Shown here: positions 34,861 to 46,130 of the stretch, piece after piece | Position numbering within the stretch: position 1 is the stretch's first letter | Layout of the letters: every line of letters begins with the position of its first letter | NCBI GenBank assembly: GCA_047967505.1 | Contig: CM106538.1 | Source of the DNA: Dipteris shenzhenensis | Taxonomy: Eukaryota; Polypodiophyta; Polypodiopsida; Gleicheniales | Reading direction: 5' to 3' (one strand) | DNA: 64,000 nt | Notes under the pieces: generated by a model | What the model was told of the DNA's origin: nothing | Database searches by the model: none | Seen by the model: only the letters and a program-made list of their open reading frames with translations | Program-made: the position numbers and the translations under genes

Positions 34861-35055
34861 TTATGCTCCGGCACAAAGCAACCTCTGCCTCCATTCATGA
34901 ATCGCTGAACGCAATGAATGATTGGGAGTCAAATGTTTGTGGCTTAGCTTTAAGTTTGTCATTGGAGAAGTGTTGTGATGCTGAAGCCATTGTTTGATTG
35001 CTTTATATTCATAGGTAAAACCATCTGCTGCAATGTGGGGATCCTCCATCACGTC
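34861..35055 (-). CDS. U-box kinase, last exon (second part of the U-box)
   Basis: 65 codons including TAA at 34863-34861. Acceptor TTATGTCAATTTTCAG precedes GACGTGATGGAGGAT. It encodes DVMEDPHIAADGFTYEYKAI, then QWLQHHNTSPMTNLKLSHKH and LTPNHSLRSAIHEWR, the E2-binding fold of a U-box. DPHIAADGFTYE and SPMTN are hallmark residues. The first strand of the domain (VPSFFLCPIFK) is encoded 18.7 kb away at the end of the kinase exon. The join is phase 0 and gives an uninterrupted domain of normal length. Eleven or so residues follow the domain. Confidence 0.95.
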   Translation of the reverse strand, partial: DVMEDPHIAADGFTYEYKAIKQWLQHHNTSPMTNLKLSHKHLTPNHSLRSAIHEWRQRLLCAGA

Positions 35056-35059
35056 CTGA

Positions 35060-37989
35060 AAATTGACATAACATATATGAGAACAGTTTGAGCCTTAAGT
35101 CTGGATTCATTCTCTGGTATGAGTTGCTAAGATAATTCTTACCAGAACATTTCAGAAAGCAAACAAGATTTGGAAAGGTCTATCTATGGCCAAATTCAAC
35201 GTGCTGTGGAGAAGGAACGAGAGAAATCGACCAATAGAACGAGTACAAAAGTTGAAGGGAACACATTTAGGACTGAAGGAGAGAAAAAGACAATTGCAAT
35301 CTATGGATGCATTGCCAACCAATAGTGGTGCTTGAAAGAGGAGAATACGAGCTGCAAGGTTAGTTCCCCAAAATTTCAATGAAATTTCTTACTCCAAAAT
35401 ATTTGTGGTGTTGCATTCTTTCTACTAAGACTCATTTGTACTCTACTCTAGGAATTTCATGGAAGATGTGATGGGAACAATGGAAATGGATGATAGTGAT
35501 CCTTCATATGTTCTAAGAAGTTAATAAAGCCAAGTGATGTCATGGAAGTGTTGAAGGACCCTAGACAAAAAGGGCTACATAAACAAGTTGCTATAGAAGT
35601 AATGAAGGATTTCAAGGGCCTTGTCCAAGAAAAGGAGGTGCTTGGAGCTTGTGATATTTACATGATAAGATGAAACAAATTGAAGACTCGTAGCCTTCCA
35701 CTCAAAATAACTCAAACAACAAAGCTGTCATGTCACACTTGATTTTGTGACATTGTATGCCCTTGAGAAATTGCACTTGTCCCTGCTCAGAATAGTGTGC
35801 AAAATGACACTACAGCTTGATTTGAAACCACAACCTCAAAGGAAATAGCATTTTAGATAATAATATTCCATTGGGTACAGGTGATGCGAAATTCAGCTTT
35901 TATTTCCTGTTCACTCTATCACAATCAGCAGCTCACAAAATGCTTGCAGGAATGGACAGTTAGTCTATGTTTTCTCTTGGCCTGTCCTTCCAATATATAT
36001 ATATATATACCTTTGTAAGACTAGAATAAGTCCAATCATACAAATTTAGAAATTTTGTTGTCCTTCCAATACTCCGTTCTGGCTCCACATTCAGCATTTA
36101 CACTATATCAGGATAAATTGGAAAACCTCTTCCGTGTAGATATATGGCATGAACCCGTCTGGACCCTCTCTGCTGGGCAGGTTGCTATTGCATCTTTGGG
36201 GTAGAATATGCAACTTAGGTTAGCAGCTCAAAAATAAGGTGTAATATGTAACTCACTAGAAATGCACGTGGGAATGTTTTTTTTTTAATAAAGGATTATT
36301 GCAGTATATCTCTACAATCTATGTGTAGAGTTAACTTTTGTACAATTCTCTTTTGCTGGTTTTTAATGTTTTTGATGCATAGAAATTATCGATCCATGGT
36401 GTCTTCATGAAAGTATTGTGGGGACTTGAGTGAGACTTCTTCAATGCATCTATAGATGCATGTACGAAAATACAGGAGTTATCATGGCCCTTCTAAGAAG
36501 GTGGCTAAGCAAGCTGCAGAGCTTGGGTTGAGAACAGGATAGCAGGCTAGGCAAGGGAGATACCTTGCCAGCAAGTAACAGGTGAGTCAAAAAAAACAGA
36601 TGGCAGAGTGCACACAAATAAAGTCTAGTGCAGGCAGAGAAATGTCATGATTAAACAGTCATCTGAAGAAGCATGCCAGTGTTGAACTTGAGAGCTGTAT
36701 CAAATAGAAATCCACAGAGCAAGGAACAGAACAAGCTTTCCTTGTGGATCCAAGAAGTGTGGTCTCCCCTAGATCCTGTGCCGAGGCAGAGAAATTCCAG
36801 ACAGATTCATCCTAGGCAGTCTATCCAAGGGAATGATCTGATTGATTATAGAGCAACAGCAAGGAAACCTCTGCCGTTTTATGATTGAAAAATGGTCCAA
36901 TGACTCAATGTGCCAGAAAATTCTGCGCCTCAAAGTGCAGGTTGAACCCCAGAATGTCCCTAAGTGGAATCTTTTAGGATGTCCTACCAGAACACAAGAA
37001 GCACCAGAATTTTCCAGAAGCAAATCCTGCAGCAGGCCAGTCTGTTGAAGTCCCTTCCTGCCAATATCTCCCTACTCTCTCCCTCCCCTCCCACCTCCGA
37101 ACATCCTTGCCAGCTCTCCCTACTCTCCCACTTAAACCCTGCTCCTGCACCCATTTCCACAGTCAAGCTCTCTCACAGGGCTCTCACAAGCAGTCCCTCA
37201 CTCTATTACAATATTGCCGATTGCAGCCTCTAGGGTTCAACCTTGTAACAGCCACCTGGTCGCCCCATATCTCATGTTTAGATCATCACCTCTTCTCCTT
37301 TGTGCCCTTGACACCTGTCGTAATCTCCTTTTACATTGCATGTGATAATCATGGGGACAATGCATGAGTATCCAGCTTGGTTGAGCGTAAAGCCTCTCTA
37401 AACAATATCACCACTTGCAGCCTCTAAGGTGAAACTTTGTAACAGCCACCTGTTCACCCATTTCTCTCTTTTTCTCACATCCTCGCTTTATAAGCAGCCA
37501 CAGGGCCGCCCCAGGGCTTGAGGCAGGCCATCAGCACACCTTAACATGCGGCGACCCTCAGGAAAACCCTGTATGCGCTGTCATGCAGGCAGATGTCATC
37601 CAGCCTCCAGGACAGTAAAGCAGCCTGCAGCAGCTAGGAGCAGACAGAGAGCTGCCACATGGACCCACAAGACCTGCTAGCAGGCCAGATCTGTAGCAGG
37701 GGTCAGCCCTGTCAGCCTCTGACAATCCAAAATCCGCCCTGTTCCAGCCGTCCTATCTTCAGCCCAGGTCAGCCTTCAGAAGAGGGGTCCTCAGCTTTTA
37801 AAGGCAGCCATCCCCTTTATTCTAAACCAGAAGAGCAGCAGAGAATTCTTCAGCTCTCCACAGCTTCAGGAGCAGCAGCAAGCAGATCCCCCATGTAAGG
37901 AGTACGAGAGGAGGTTGATTTCCCCTCTCCACTCTCGCCCTCCAGGCTGCCTTCACCAACAGTTGTTACCTCAACCTCTTGGATTTCAT
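35060..37989. other. Intron sequence without a recognisable gene
   Basis: About 2.9 kb. It contains a short (AT)n at 35994-36009 and a T9-type run near 36281. A degenerate direct repeat (TTGCAGCCTCTARGGT followed by CTTTGTAACAGCCACCTG) occurs at about 37222-37258 and 37407-37452, perhaps part of an old LTR of the gag relic that follows. Confidence 0.45.
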
Positions 37990-38039
37990 TGGCACTACAG
38001 CCGAGGGCAGTTGCATCCAGTAGGGCCTCTGCAATTTTC

Positions 38040-38960
38040 CACTCACATACATGCTACCATGATGCAAAGACAAGCCCATCAGTCAGAAACCCTCATCACG
38101 CAGCTCTTATAGCTCCAAGATGAGCGGGACCGAGCAGAAAAGTGAAGGGACTAGGCCACAAAGGAGACCAAGGAAAAATGGGACCGTGAAGCTTCAAAAA
38201 AAAAGGAGAACCTGATATCATGCAGTGCTTCTATCTTTGGTAAGACCAAGGCATCAAAGACTAAGGAGCCAGCTCAGCAGACAGTTAAGCCTAGAGAATT
38301 CCCATTCCATAGGTTTGACGGGAAACAAATCCATTAATTCTTATTGGATGGCTCAATCAGTTTGAAAGATACTTCTCAATGGTCCCCATAGAGGACAATA
38401 TGAGAACAGTACTCTTGCATATATGCTTCTTTCAGGTGAAAGTTACCACTTGGTTGCACAAGTGGCAGGCGAATAATTACAATGCAAATCTGGAGATAGC
38501 CAAATATGTTTGGGCAAAGTTCCTCAGTCCAACTTTTAACCACCTCAAGATTTAGACCATTTAGAGAAATAGTCCTTTTAGGTGTCTAGGTCCCCAGCAA
38601 GACCGTCAATCATTACACCAACCAATTCACACAGGTGCCCATATAGCTGCAGAGGGAGGAAAGGAACCAAATCATAAAATTTATCCACAACCTTGAATCA
38701 AACATTCAGTAGTATGTTCTTTGTTGCAAGCTGAAAGACTACAATGCCAGTTTGAGGTGATCCCCAACTTCAAGAAGAAACATTAGTCACTAGATCTCAA
38801 CATTCCATGGACAGGGTTCAAGTTCATATCATGGCCTCAGAATATATCTCCCAGACCCTTGATTGCAGCCTTCTTTTTGAATCGAGAAATATGTTGAGGG
38901 AGCATGTCTATTTGACCTACGTCAACACTCCAGTGAAACCATCAACTAGCAATCCACAGC
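38040..38960 (+). pseudogene. Ty3/gypsy gag relic
   Basis: A charged, coiled-coil-like stretch (LQDERDRAEK, ATKETKEKWDREASKKKENL, about 38110-38215) leads into PREFPFHRFDGKQI near 38290. A gag-type core follows in shifted frames: FERYFSMVPIEDNMRTVLLH, TTWLHKWQANNYNANLEIAK and VWAKFLSPTF (38360-38540). This resembles the TWLHKWQ region of gypsy E gag at 46650. Stops and frame changes are frequent. No protease or polymerase follows; the tandem duplication and copia D come next. Confidence 0.65.
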
Positions 38961-39231
38961 AACAAGAGTTTCACAAGTAATTTTCGAACTTACAACCATC
39001 TTTACAGCCTACAGGGCCAAGGGATCACAAAATAAAACAACTTCTTAGAGCTTCACAGCACAGGAAGCATCGATAATAGCTCAATAAGGCCATGGATTCA
39101 TGGAGCATTTAACAACAGTTGTGGTATTAAAATATTTGCACAAGCTGCCCTGCAGCAATTTTGACCTGTTTCTGGAAGTTTTCAAGCTTTTTAAGACCCA
39201 ATTTCGGGGTGCTGGAGCTGCAAACAGGCTT

Positions 39232-39437
39232 CAGAAAGACCTTGCACAAGCAAGGCACAGCTGCTGGGAGCATCTTCTGCAGCTTTTCAGCATATTTTGG
39301 GGTGTGTGCAGCTGCTCAGAGCTGTCCATACAGTCAGAAAGACCTTGCACAAGCAAGGCACAGCTGCTGGGAGCATCTTCTGCAGCTTTCAGCATATTTT
39401 GGGGTGTGTGCAGCTGCTCAGAGCTGTCCATACAGTC
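39232..39437 (+). repeat. 102-bp tandem duplication
   Basis: CAGAAAGACCTTGCACAAGC and the rest of the unit start at 39232 and again at 39335, differing by one T in a T run. Both copies are otherwise identical, so the event is recent. It makes long open frames on both strands here (for example 39100-39552), which I do not regard as genes. Confidence 0.95.
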
Positions 39438-39548
39438 GCACCAGCAAGGTGCTTTTGTTGCAGGTCTTCCAGCAGAACTTCTACTATTTACGCTGGTTCT
39501 GTTGCATTTTGGAGCTGAACAGACCTGCTGCAGGTTCATTTCGGGGAT

Positions 39549-39816
39549 GTAGGCCATCCTCTGGTGGTTCTAGTGATGCCCTATAGGCCATGGTATGAGC
39601 CTTGTAGGCATAAATAAAGACACTTATAGTGTTAGTGTCTTTTAGGCCACATAGGACACTTAGTCCTATGTGACACCTAGGACACTTAGTCTAGGTCTAG
39701 GTACTTGTACCTTGTACTCCTTTGTTTTTGATTATCCAACTTTGACGTGACGGCTAAGGCGTTTTATCATCGACTCTTTTGCTACCTGCACTCTCTCTCT
39801 CCTAAACGATCCTTCA
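39549..39816 (+). repeat. 5' LTR of copia element D
   Basis: 268 bp, starts TGTAGGCCATCCTC and ends ATCCTTCA. Its first 140 bp recur at 45050-45191. The primer-binding site follows after one base. Confidence 0.9.
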
Positions 39817-39817
39817 G

Positions 39818-39831
39818 TGGTATCAGAGCCC
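39818..39831 (+). other. Primer-binding site of copia D
   Basis: TGGTATCAGAGCCC, complementary to initiator methionine tRNA. Confidence 0.9.
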
Positions 39832-39857
39832 AGCTTTGCTTCCTGTGCCTCTTGTCC

Positions 39858-40297
39858 GTACTGCAGTACGGATATCGTACGTTTCTTGCAGCTGCCCGTA
39901 CATCTGTCGTAACTGAGTCTGTACCTACGTCGTCGTACAAATATGTACCTCCATCGTACGTCCATACTTGCACTACGTCCGTACCTGCACTCCATACTTG
40001 CACTTGGTACTGCGCCGTACTGTACTTCATTGCACTGTGTTCCGTACTAGAGCCACCGTACAGATCAGTACATGCATCGTTGTACTGTCCGTACTGATCG
40101 TACTGCAATACGTACATCTTCCGTACCTGCACGTGGGAGCCTCCGTACAACTGCAGTAATTCAGATCTTCATACAACGTACGGCCGTACAACCGTTCAAT
40201 CGTGCACCATACATCGTACGGTGTACTTGATATGGTACTTGAGCTGTTTGTACAGCTAGTACTTCTCTCGAGATCTTCGTACAGGTGTTGCACGTAC
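39858..40297. promoter_or_regulatory. Array of 30 GTAC motifs in the leader of copia D
   Basis: I counted 30 GTAC tetramers from 39858 to 40294. A random sequence of this length would hold about two. Many are CCGTAC or CGTAC, and one (40142-40150) fits TNCGTACAA. Spacings are often near 10-11 or 21-22 bp. GTAC is the core bound by plant SBP/SPL transcription factors, including the copper-response regulators, but binding here is an inference. Because GTAC is self-complementary, an RNA-structure role is also possible. Confidence 0.8.
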
Positions 40298-40305
40298 AAA
40301 GTCAC

Positions 40306-40535
40306 ATTTAGGACATTGGAAATTTTTAGGGCTTTCAGTTCATTTCACCTTCTTTGGTTGCAATTTCTTGCAAGAACATTGGAGCTTTGGAATTTGGTCT
40401 ACAATCTCTTGTTGTTTGCAATACATTAGGACAGATTGGAGAACATTGAGTCACATTTGCATGACATTGAGTAAGATTTTCAGACATTGAGTCTTTTATG
40501 CAAGACATTGAGTCAGATTCACATACATTGGGTCA
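40306..40535 (+). repeat. Irregular ACATTGAGTCACATTT repeats in the D leader
   Basis: GACATTGAGTCA, GACATTGAGTAA, GACATTGAGTCT and ACATTGGGTCACATTTGC occur about six times from 40438 to 40535, with weaker copies (GGACATTGG, GAACATTGG) before them. They lie between the GTAC array and gag. Confidence 0.75.
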
Positions 40536-40809
40536 CATTTGCAAAATTTCAGCAAAATTTGGGGCTTTTTTGTATTTTTCCTCTTTCTGGCCTATTTGCC
40601 CTCAATAAATTTGGGGCTTTTGCCAGATTTGCTGTTTTTGCAGTGAACATTGCCTGCCACAGTCACATTTGGGTCAGATCTGCATTTGATCTTTGATTTG
40701 GGTCAGAAATTTGCAGATATTTGTTGTCATTTTTGGACAGCCAGCTTTTTGCACAGATAGCCTTGAGGCTTTTGGGTTTTTAAGTCTTTTTCAGGGTATC
40801 ACATTTGCT

Positions 40810-43800
40810 ATGGTTGGGAACAATCAAGATTTATTTGGAGTTCTTCGTGAAGATGATAAGTTGGATGGCACCAACTATCTGATGTGGTCTTATCTCATGA
40901 AACATATTCTAGTTGCAAAGCATTTGTGGAATATTAATTATGGGGCTGATTTGAGGCCAGCCAATGCTACAGTGGTTGCCTCTACTGCTGGTCCCTCTGC
41001 AGGGGGTACTCCTCCTGATGCCTCTTCCTCTAGCACTCCTGCTGCTGCTCTTCCAACTCAAGAACAGTCAAGATGGGATGCAAGAGATGCAAATGCACAT
41101 TCATGCATTGCTTTATCATGCAAGAGAATCATTATTCCACACATCCGGTCTTGCAAGACAGCAAAGGATGCTTGGGATAAATTGGCTTCTCTCTATCAGA
41201 TTCGCAATGAAGCTCGTGTTGCATATTTAAGAAGGCAATTACAGGGAAGTCAGTATGAATGAAGGTGACTCTATGGATGCATACCTGACAAAGGTCAAGG
41301 ACCTCATGCAACAGCTTGCCAACATTGATGAGGTGGTGCCAAATTCACAGCTTGTCAGTACCACATTGAATGGACTGCCAGTTACATATCAAGGGTTTGC
41401 TACAACCCTTCGATTAGTGGCCATGGGTAATCCAGACCACTATTCTTTTGATCAGCTAGTTACTTTGCTTTTGCAGGAAGAGCAAAGTAGAGCTAATAGA
41501 CAAGCCATTATTCCTGATCATGCATTTGCTTCACAGCAGACAGGTAGAGGCAAGGCTTCCAAGCCTATGGGCAAGCCAAAATCTGCACATAGCAGCTGTA
41601 ATTCCTCCCATGCATCTAAAAATACAGCAGATAAGTCAAAGAAGAAAAGATGCAACTATTGTCGCCAGCCTGGACATGACATTTCAAAATGCAGGAAGCG
41701 CATTGCTTCGGAGAAAAAGAAAGCAGGATTGACAGTTAATGCCTCTCATGCTATTGAATCCCATGAGCCAGAAGATGCTTCACATGCACATGCTCTTCAG
41801 GATGATTGGGCATGGGCTGTCCATTGCTCATTTGATCCCTCCAAAGCTGATGCATTCTTTAATGCTAATGATGCTCAATCCTCGTACTTTGATAGTGGTG
41901 CTTCCAAGCATGTCACATCTTGCAGACAGTTGTTTCATTCTTTAGCTGATGCACCTTGAGGGGGGACTGTCACGTGTGCTAATAATGCTTCATATGCTGT
42001 TAAAGGAATTGGAGATGTGCAGCTCACATCCATTTCAAGCCATCCTATTACTCTGACAAATGTTCTTTTTGTGCCTGGAATTAAAGTCAACTTGATTTCA
42101 ATTTCAGCAATTGCCACTTTAGGTCTCAGAGTTATTTTTTATGGCTACAGATGCCTAGTTTATGATCTTCGTGATGACAATGCCATAGTTCTCACTGGCA
42201 CTTTGCAAAAGGGGCTTTATCACCTTGATCATTACTCAGCTGCACTTTCTATTGAAGCATTGGCTATTTCAGATTCACAGCTTGCTGAAACTCATCTTTG
42301 GCATGAGAGAATGGGCCATCTCAATTATAGAGCTCTTACAAAGCTACATTCACAGCAGATGGCAAATGATGTACCTCAAACTCACACAGTTTGCAAACAT
42401 GTGTGTGAGGGTTGTCTTTTGGGTAAGATGCATCGATCTCCTTTTCAAAAGAATTGTCCAAAACTCTCACAAAGGAAATTGCAGCTAGTGCACAATGATG
42501 TATGTGGCCCAATGAGGACGAATGCCATTGGGGGGTACAAGTATTTCATGACTCTCATTGATGATTTCACAAGATATTGCTGGATATATCCTTTAAAAGA
42601 CAAATCTGAAGTTTTCTTATGCTTTAAGAGATGGGTGAATATGGTTGAGAATGAATCAGGATGCAAGCTTGTCACCCTCAACACAAATAGGAGGGGAGGG
42701 TATATGTCAAAGGAGTTTGATGCCTTTCTATCTTCACGGGGCATTATTCACTCATGTATTAAGGCCAAGTCTTTGCCCAATAAATTTTGGCTTGATGCAG
42801 TGATGTGTGTCAACTATGTGCTGAATAGATCACCTACACGGGCATTGCAGACTATTACACCTTATGAAGCATGGAAAGGCAGGAAGCCTTCCCTTTCACA
42901 CATGAGAGTTTTTAGGTCTCTTGCATATGTTCATGTACCATCTCAGCTGAGACATAAGCTTGATGACAAGGCAATCAAATGCATATTTATTGGTTACAGC
43001 CAGGAGAGCAAAGGGTATCGGTTATACCAACCAAATACTGGGAAGATTATTGTCAGTAGAGATGTAATCTTTGTTGAACATTCAGCAACTCCTCTTGTGG
43101 ACTGCAAAGCTAAGCCAGATGTTGACATATTTGATGCCTTTGAATCTTGGTTACCTCTGCCATCCTCAGAAGAGGACTTTGACCAACAACGTGACTTTGA
43201 CCAGCAACATGAGCCTCCTGTAGGCCCTCCACCAAGCAATAATTAGCCCCTACCTCATGCTGATTTGCAGGTTTCTCTTCCGGCACAAAATGATCCCACT
43301 ATTCATGATGCAGTCATTGAAGAAAGAGCTGTCAATAGATAGCAAAGGCAAGTTCCCAGATGGCTTCTTGATACATTGAGGGACAGCAAACAAGATTAGC
43401 CTTTTGCTGCATGGACAAGATCAGGGAATAGACAGCATGGTCGCTTTCTTGAGTTTGCACTCCATGCTACAGCTTGCAATGAAGAGCCTCTGTGCCATAA
43501 AGATGCTTTTGACAGCAAAGAGTGGATGGATGCAATGAGAGCTGAGTTACATTCCATTGCTAAAAATGACACATGGGAAGTAGTAGATCTCCCTCCAGGC
43601 AAGTATGCCATTGGAACCAGGTGGGTCTACAAATTAAAAAGGAAATTTGATGGTAGCATAGATCGATACAAAGCCCGTCTTGTTGCAAAAGGGTATGCCC
43701 AACAACAAGGCATTGAATTTGAGGAGACATTTGCTCCCACATCCAGGATTACCACCATTAGATGTGTCATTGCCATTGCAGCCCATCATCATTGGCAAGT

Positions 43801-44880
43801 GCACCAACTTGACATCAAGACTGCTTTTCTTCATGGGGATCTGCAGGAAGAAGTCTATGTCACACAACCTCCTGGCTTTGAGGTTGTTAATTCTGAAAAT
43901 AAGGTATGCCGGCTTAGAAAATCCCTTTATGGTTTGAAGCAGGCACCCAGGGCATGGTATGCCAAAATTCATGCACACTTACTATCCCTTGGTTTTCAGA
44001 ATAGTCCCTCAGAACCCGCTCTTTATGTCTGCGGGAGTGGATCTGATTTTTTAGTGCTGATTTTATGTATGGATGATATGCTCATCACGGACCTAGATAC
44101 TCAGCAAATTGCAGCTTTCAAGGCTGATTTGCAGCAGAAATTTGACATGTCAGACATGGGACAGCTCCATTATTATTTGGGCATTCAGTTTGCTCATGTT
44201 GAGGGGGGTATCATGATGTCTCAGTCCAAGGATATTGGACAGCTCCTTGATCGTTTTCAGTTTGAGGATTGCAAGCCAATCTCTACTCTAGTGGACCCTG
44301 GCTTCAAATTCTCAGCTCATGATGGGAGCCCACCATGTGATATCACTCTTTATCAGCAAGCTGTTGGATGCCTTATTTATTTATGTCACACCAGACCTGA
44401 CTTGCAGTAGAAAGAGAGTCTTCAGATATCTCAGAGGCACTCAGGATTTAGCCCTCTTCTATGGTGATCAAGGTTCACTTACCATGCATGCTTACACAGA
44501 TAGTGACTGGGCAGGATGTCACATACTGGCAATTGTTTTTTGCTTGGCAATTCATGTATCTCTTGGCTCAGCAAGAAGCAACCAACAGTTGCCACATCTA
44601 GCTGTGAGGCTGAGTATAGGGCAGCTTTCACGCTACAGTAGAGTGTGTTTGGCTTCGACAGTTACTTACATATCTTGGTATTCGCCAGACATCCTCCACT
44701 ATTGTCTACACTGACAGCCAGAGTGCTTTGGCCATTGCGCGTAACCCAATGTTCCATGCGCGTACCAAGCATATTGAAGTTCACTATCATTATGTTCGGA
44801 AGCGGTTGTCAGCAGGAGACATAGAGTTGTCCTATCTTCCCACAGAGGACAACATAGCATTCCTCGTCAGAAGTTCGAAG
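40810..44880 (+). pseudogene. Copia D gag-pol, decayed
   Basis: Gag starts MVGNNQDLFGVLREDDKLDG at 40810 and shifts frame near 41255. The zinc knuckle CNYCRQPGHDISKC is near 41650, protease SYFDSGASKHVTS near 41884. Integrase (42290-42860) has LWHERMGHLNY, CEGCLLGKMH and HNDVCGPM, but the second catalytic motif reads LNTNRRGGY instead of the usual DNGGE-type sequence. A deletion then removes the NGVAER-type region, so the integrase is dead. Reverse transcriptase (43526-44410) is long and open, but its active site reads CMDD (about 44066-44077). RNase H is frameshifted ([10 protein letters not shown] near 44490, MFHARTKHIEVHYHYV near 44750). A polypurine tract GGAGGGGGG lies at 45039-45047. 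The element is antisense within the host intron. Confidence 0.92.
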
Positions 44881-45049
44881 TCTTTCAACAGGCTTTACAC
44901 TTGGTTCCCTTTGTTACATGATCTGACATCCCTTGTACATTTAAAGGTGGCTATATCCTTTTGGATGAACATGTGCCACCATGACCAGAAAATACCCGGT
45001 ATTCTGAGACGTTTCCAGAGTACTTCAGCCCATCCCATGGAGGGGGGTT

Positions 45050-45191
45050 TGTAGGCCATCCTCTGGTGGTTCTAGTGATGCCCTATAGGCCATGGTATGA
45101 GCCTTGTAGGCATAAATAAAGACACTTATAGTGTTAGTGTCTTTTAGGCCACCTAGGACACTTAGTCCTATGTGACACCTAGAACACCTGT
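45050..45191 (+). repeat. 3' LTR of copia D, truncated
   Basis: Starts TGTAGGCCATCC after the polypurine tract and matches the first 140 bp of the 5' LTR with two or three differences, then diverges at about 45191. The last 125 bp of the LTR are missing. Confidence 0.88.
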
Positions 45192-45282
45192 GGAGCAACT
45201 GTTACAACCTGCTGCAGATTTTTGGATGCCTTTGGAGCTACTTTTGTTCAAGAAATCTTATGCAAGCAGTGTATTTTTGGGG
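45192..45282. other. Short unassigned joint between copia D and gypsy E
   Basis: About 90 bp matching neither LTR. It shares short blocks (ACCTGCTGCAG, TTTGGAGCT) with the sequence just upstream of copia D at 39505-39540. Confidence 0.4.
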
Positions 45283-45389
45283 TCACATCCCGTAGATGTC
45301 ATGGTTGGGTGGTGAGCAGCCTGCTCAGTTCTCACGTGGTGCGTGTTTGTTTTGCAGATCAGAGGTTTCAGGAGTGCTGGGACGTGTCA
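45283..45389 (+). repeat. 5' LTR of gypsy E, truncated to its last 107 bp
   Basis: TCACATCCCGTAGATGTCAT to GGGACGTGTCA is nearly identical to the end of the LTR at 51300-51406 (one visible difference). The first four fifths are missing, including the TATA box. The primer-like site TTGGTATCCGAGCC follows at 45391. Confidence 0.9.
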
Positions 45390-45390
45390 A

Positions 45391-45404
45391 TTGGTATCCG
45401 AGCC
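45391..45404 (+). other. Primer-binding site of gypsy E
   Basis: TTGGTATCCGAGCC, close to the TTGGTATCAGAGCC form usual in plant gypsy elements. Confidence 0.75.
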
Positions 45405-45972
45405 AGCTCCTAAGGTAGGAATTTCTGATGTGAATACTTGGACGATTTCTTCCTCCAGGTATGCCCTAAAATTCAAAATTTGCTGCTGCAAATTCTGGTT
45501 GGTTCATGGGTTATCTAGGGTGGTCAGGATGTAGGGGAAAGGTAGGAGAAAGAGAGAGTGTGTTTCGAATTTGCTGAAGGGCTTAGGTGAGAGAGGGATG
45601 AGTGTCGCTAGGAGAGAGCGAAGGTGCAGGTAGGAGAGGCGATAGAGGAGCTGAGTGGGCTGGTCAGGGCGGCGTGGGGGTAGAGAACGCAGAGGCGTGA
45701 GGTTGTGTGGTGCGCCATGGCTGGAAGGAGTTTCCGCCAAGGCAGGGTGATGCGCAAGGGGCTGGAACAGGGTGCGGCTACTCTGTGGGAGGTGATGCTT
45801 TTTTCGAAAAAGCACCACCCTCCAAAGTTGGGAGGGTGAGCTTTTCTAGGAAGCAGGGCTTCCTAGATTAGCCGCCCTATTCCCTATATAGCTTGGCAAG
45901 GTCTCAAGCTCAGCCATAGCTTTGTGTGAGAAGCCCACCTTGCCTATCGTCGTTGATTGCGCCATCAGGATT

Positions 45973-46130
45973 CCGTACACCCGCATCAGGCTGCCGTACA
46001 ACCCGCGCCAGCTGCCGTACGGATTGCGTCAGCAACCGTACAGTCCACGTCAGCATCCGTACTGTTTGTGTCAACTGTACGGCCAGAAGGGGGATTCCGT
46101 ACAGTACGGATTGTTGCAGAATTCCGTACA
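45973..46130. repeat. 21-bp repeats with GTAC core in the leader of gypsy E
   Basis: GTAC occurs at 45975, 45996, 46017, 46038 and 46059, an exact 21-bp period, then at 46077, 46099, 46104 and 46126. The unit is CCGTAC followed by 15 bp rich in GCRTCAGC. On the plus strand it can be read as a seven-residue repeat (PYxxRQx) in a frame that stays open into gag. Confidence 0.88.

Noticed and set aside
34861-35055. U-box exon as a stand-alone processed pseudogene
   Set aside because: It has a proper acceptor and joins the kinase exon in phase to give a complete U-box, so it is the last exon of one gene.
36673-38112. Several 60-90 codon ORFs upstream of the gag relic
   Set aside because: No motif, overlapping on both strands, pyrimidine-rich sequence; only the charged segment from about 38.1 kb on looks like gag.
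39100-39586. Overlapping ORFs of 108-150 codons on both strands
   Set aside because: They arise from the 102-bp tandem duplication, lack any motif and overlap on opposite strands.
39732-40305. Tyrosine- and serine-rich ORFs on both strands in the D leader
   Set aside because: They result from the GTAC array, which is self-complementary and yields similar codons on either strand.
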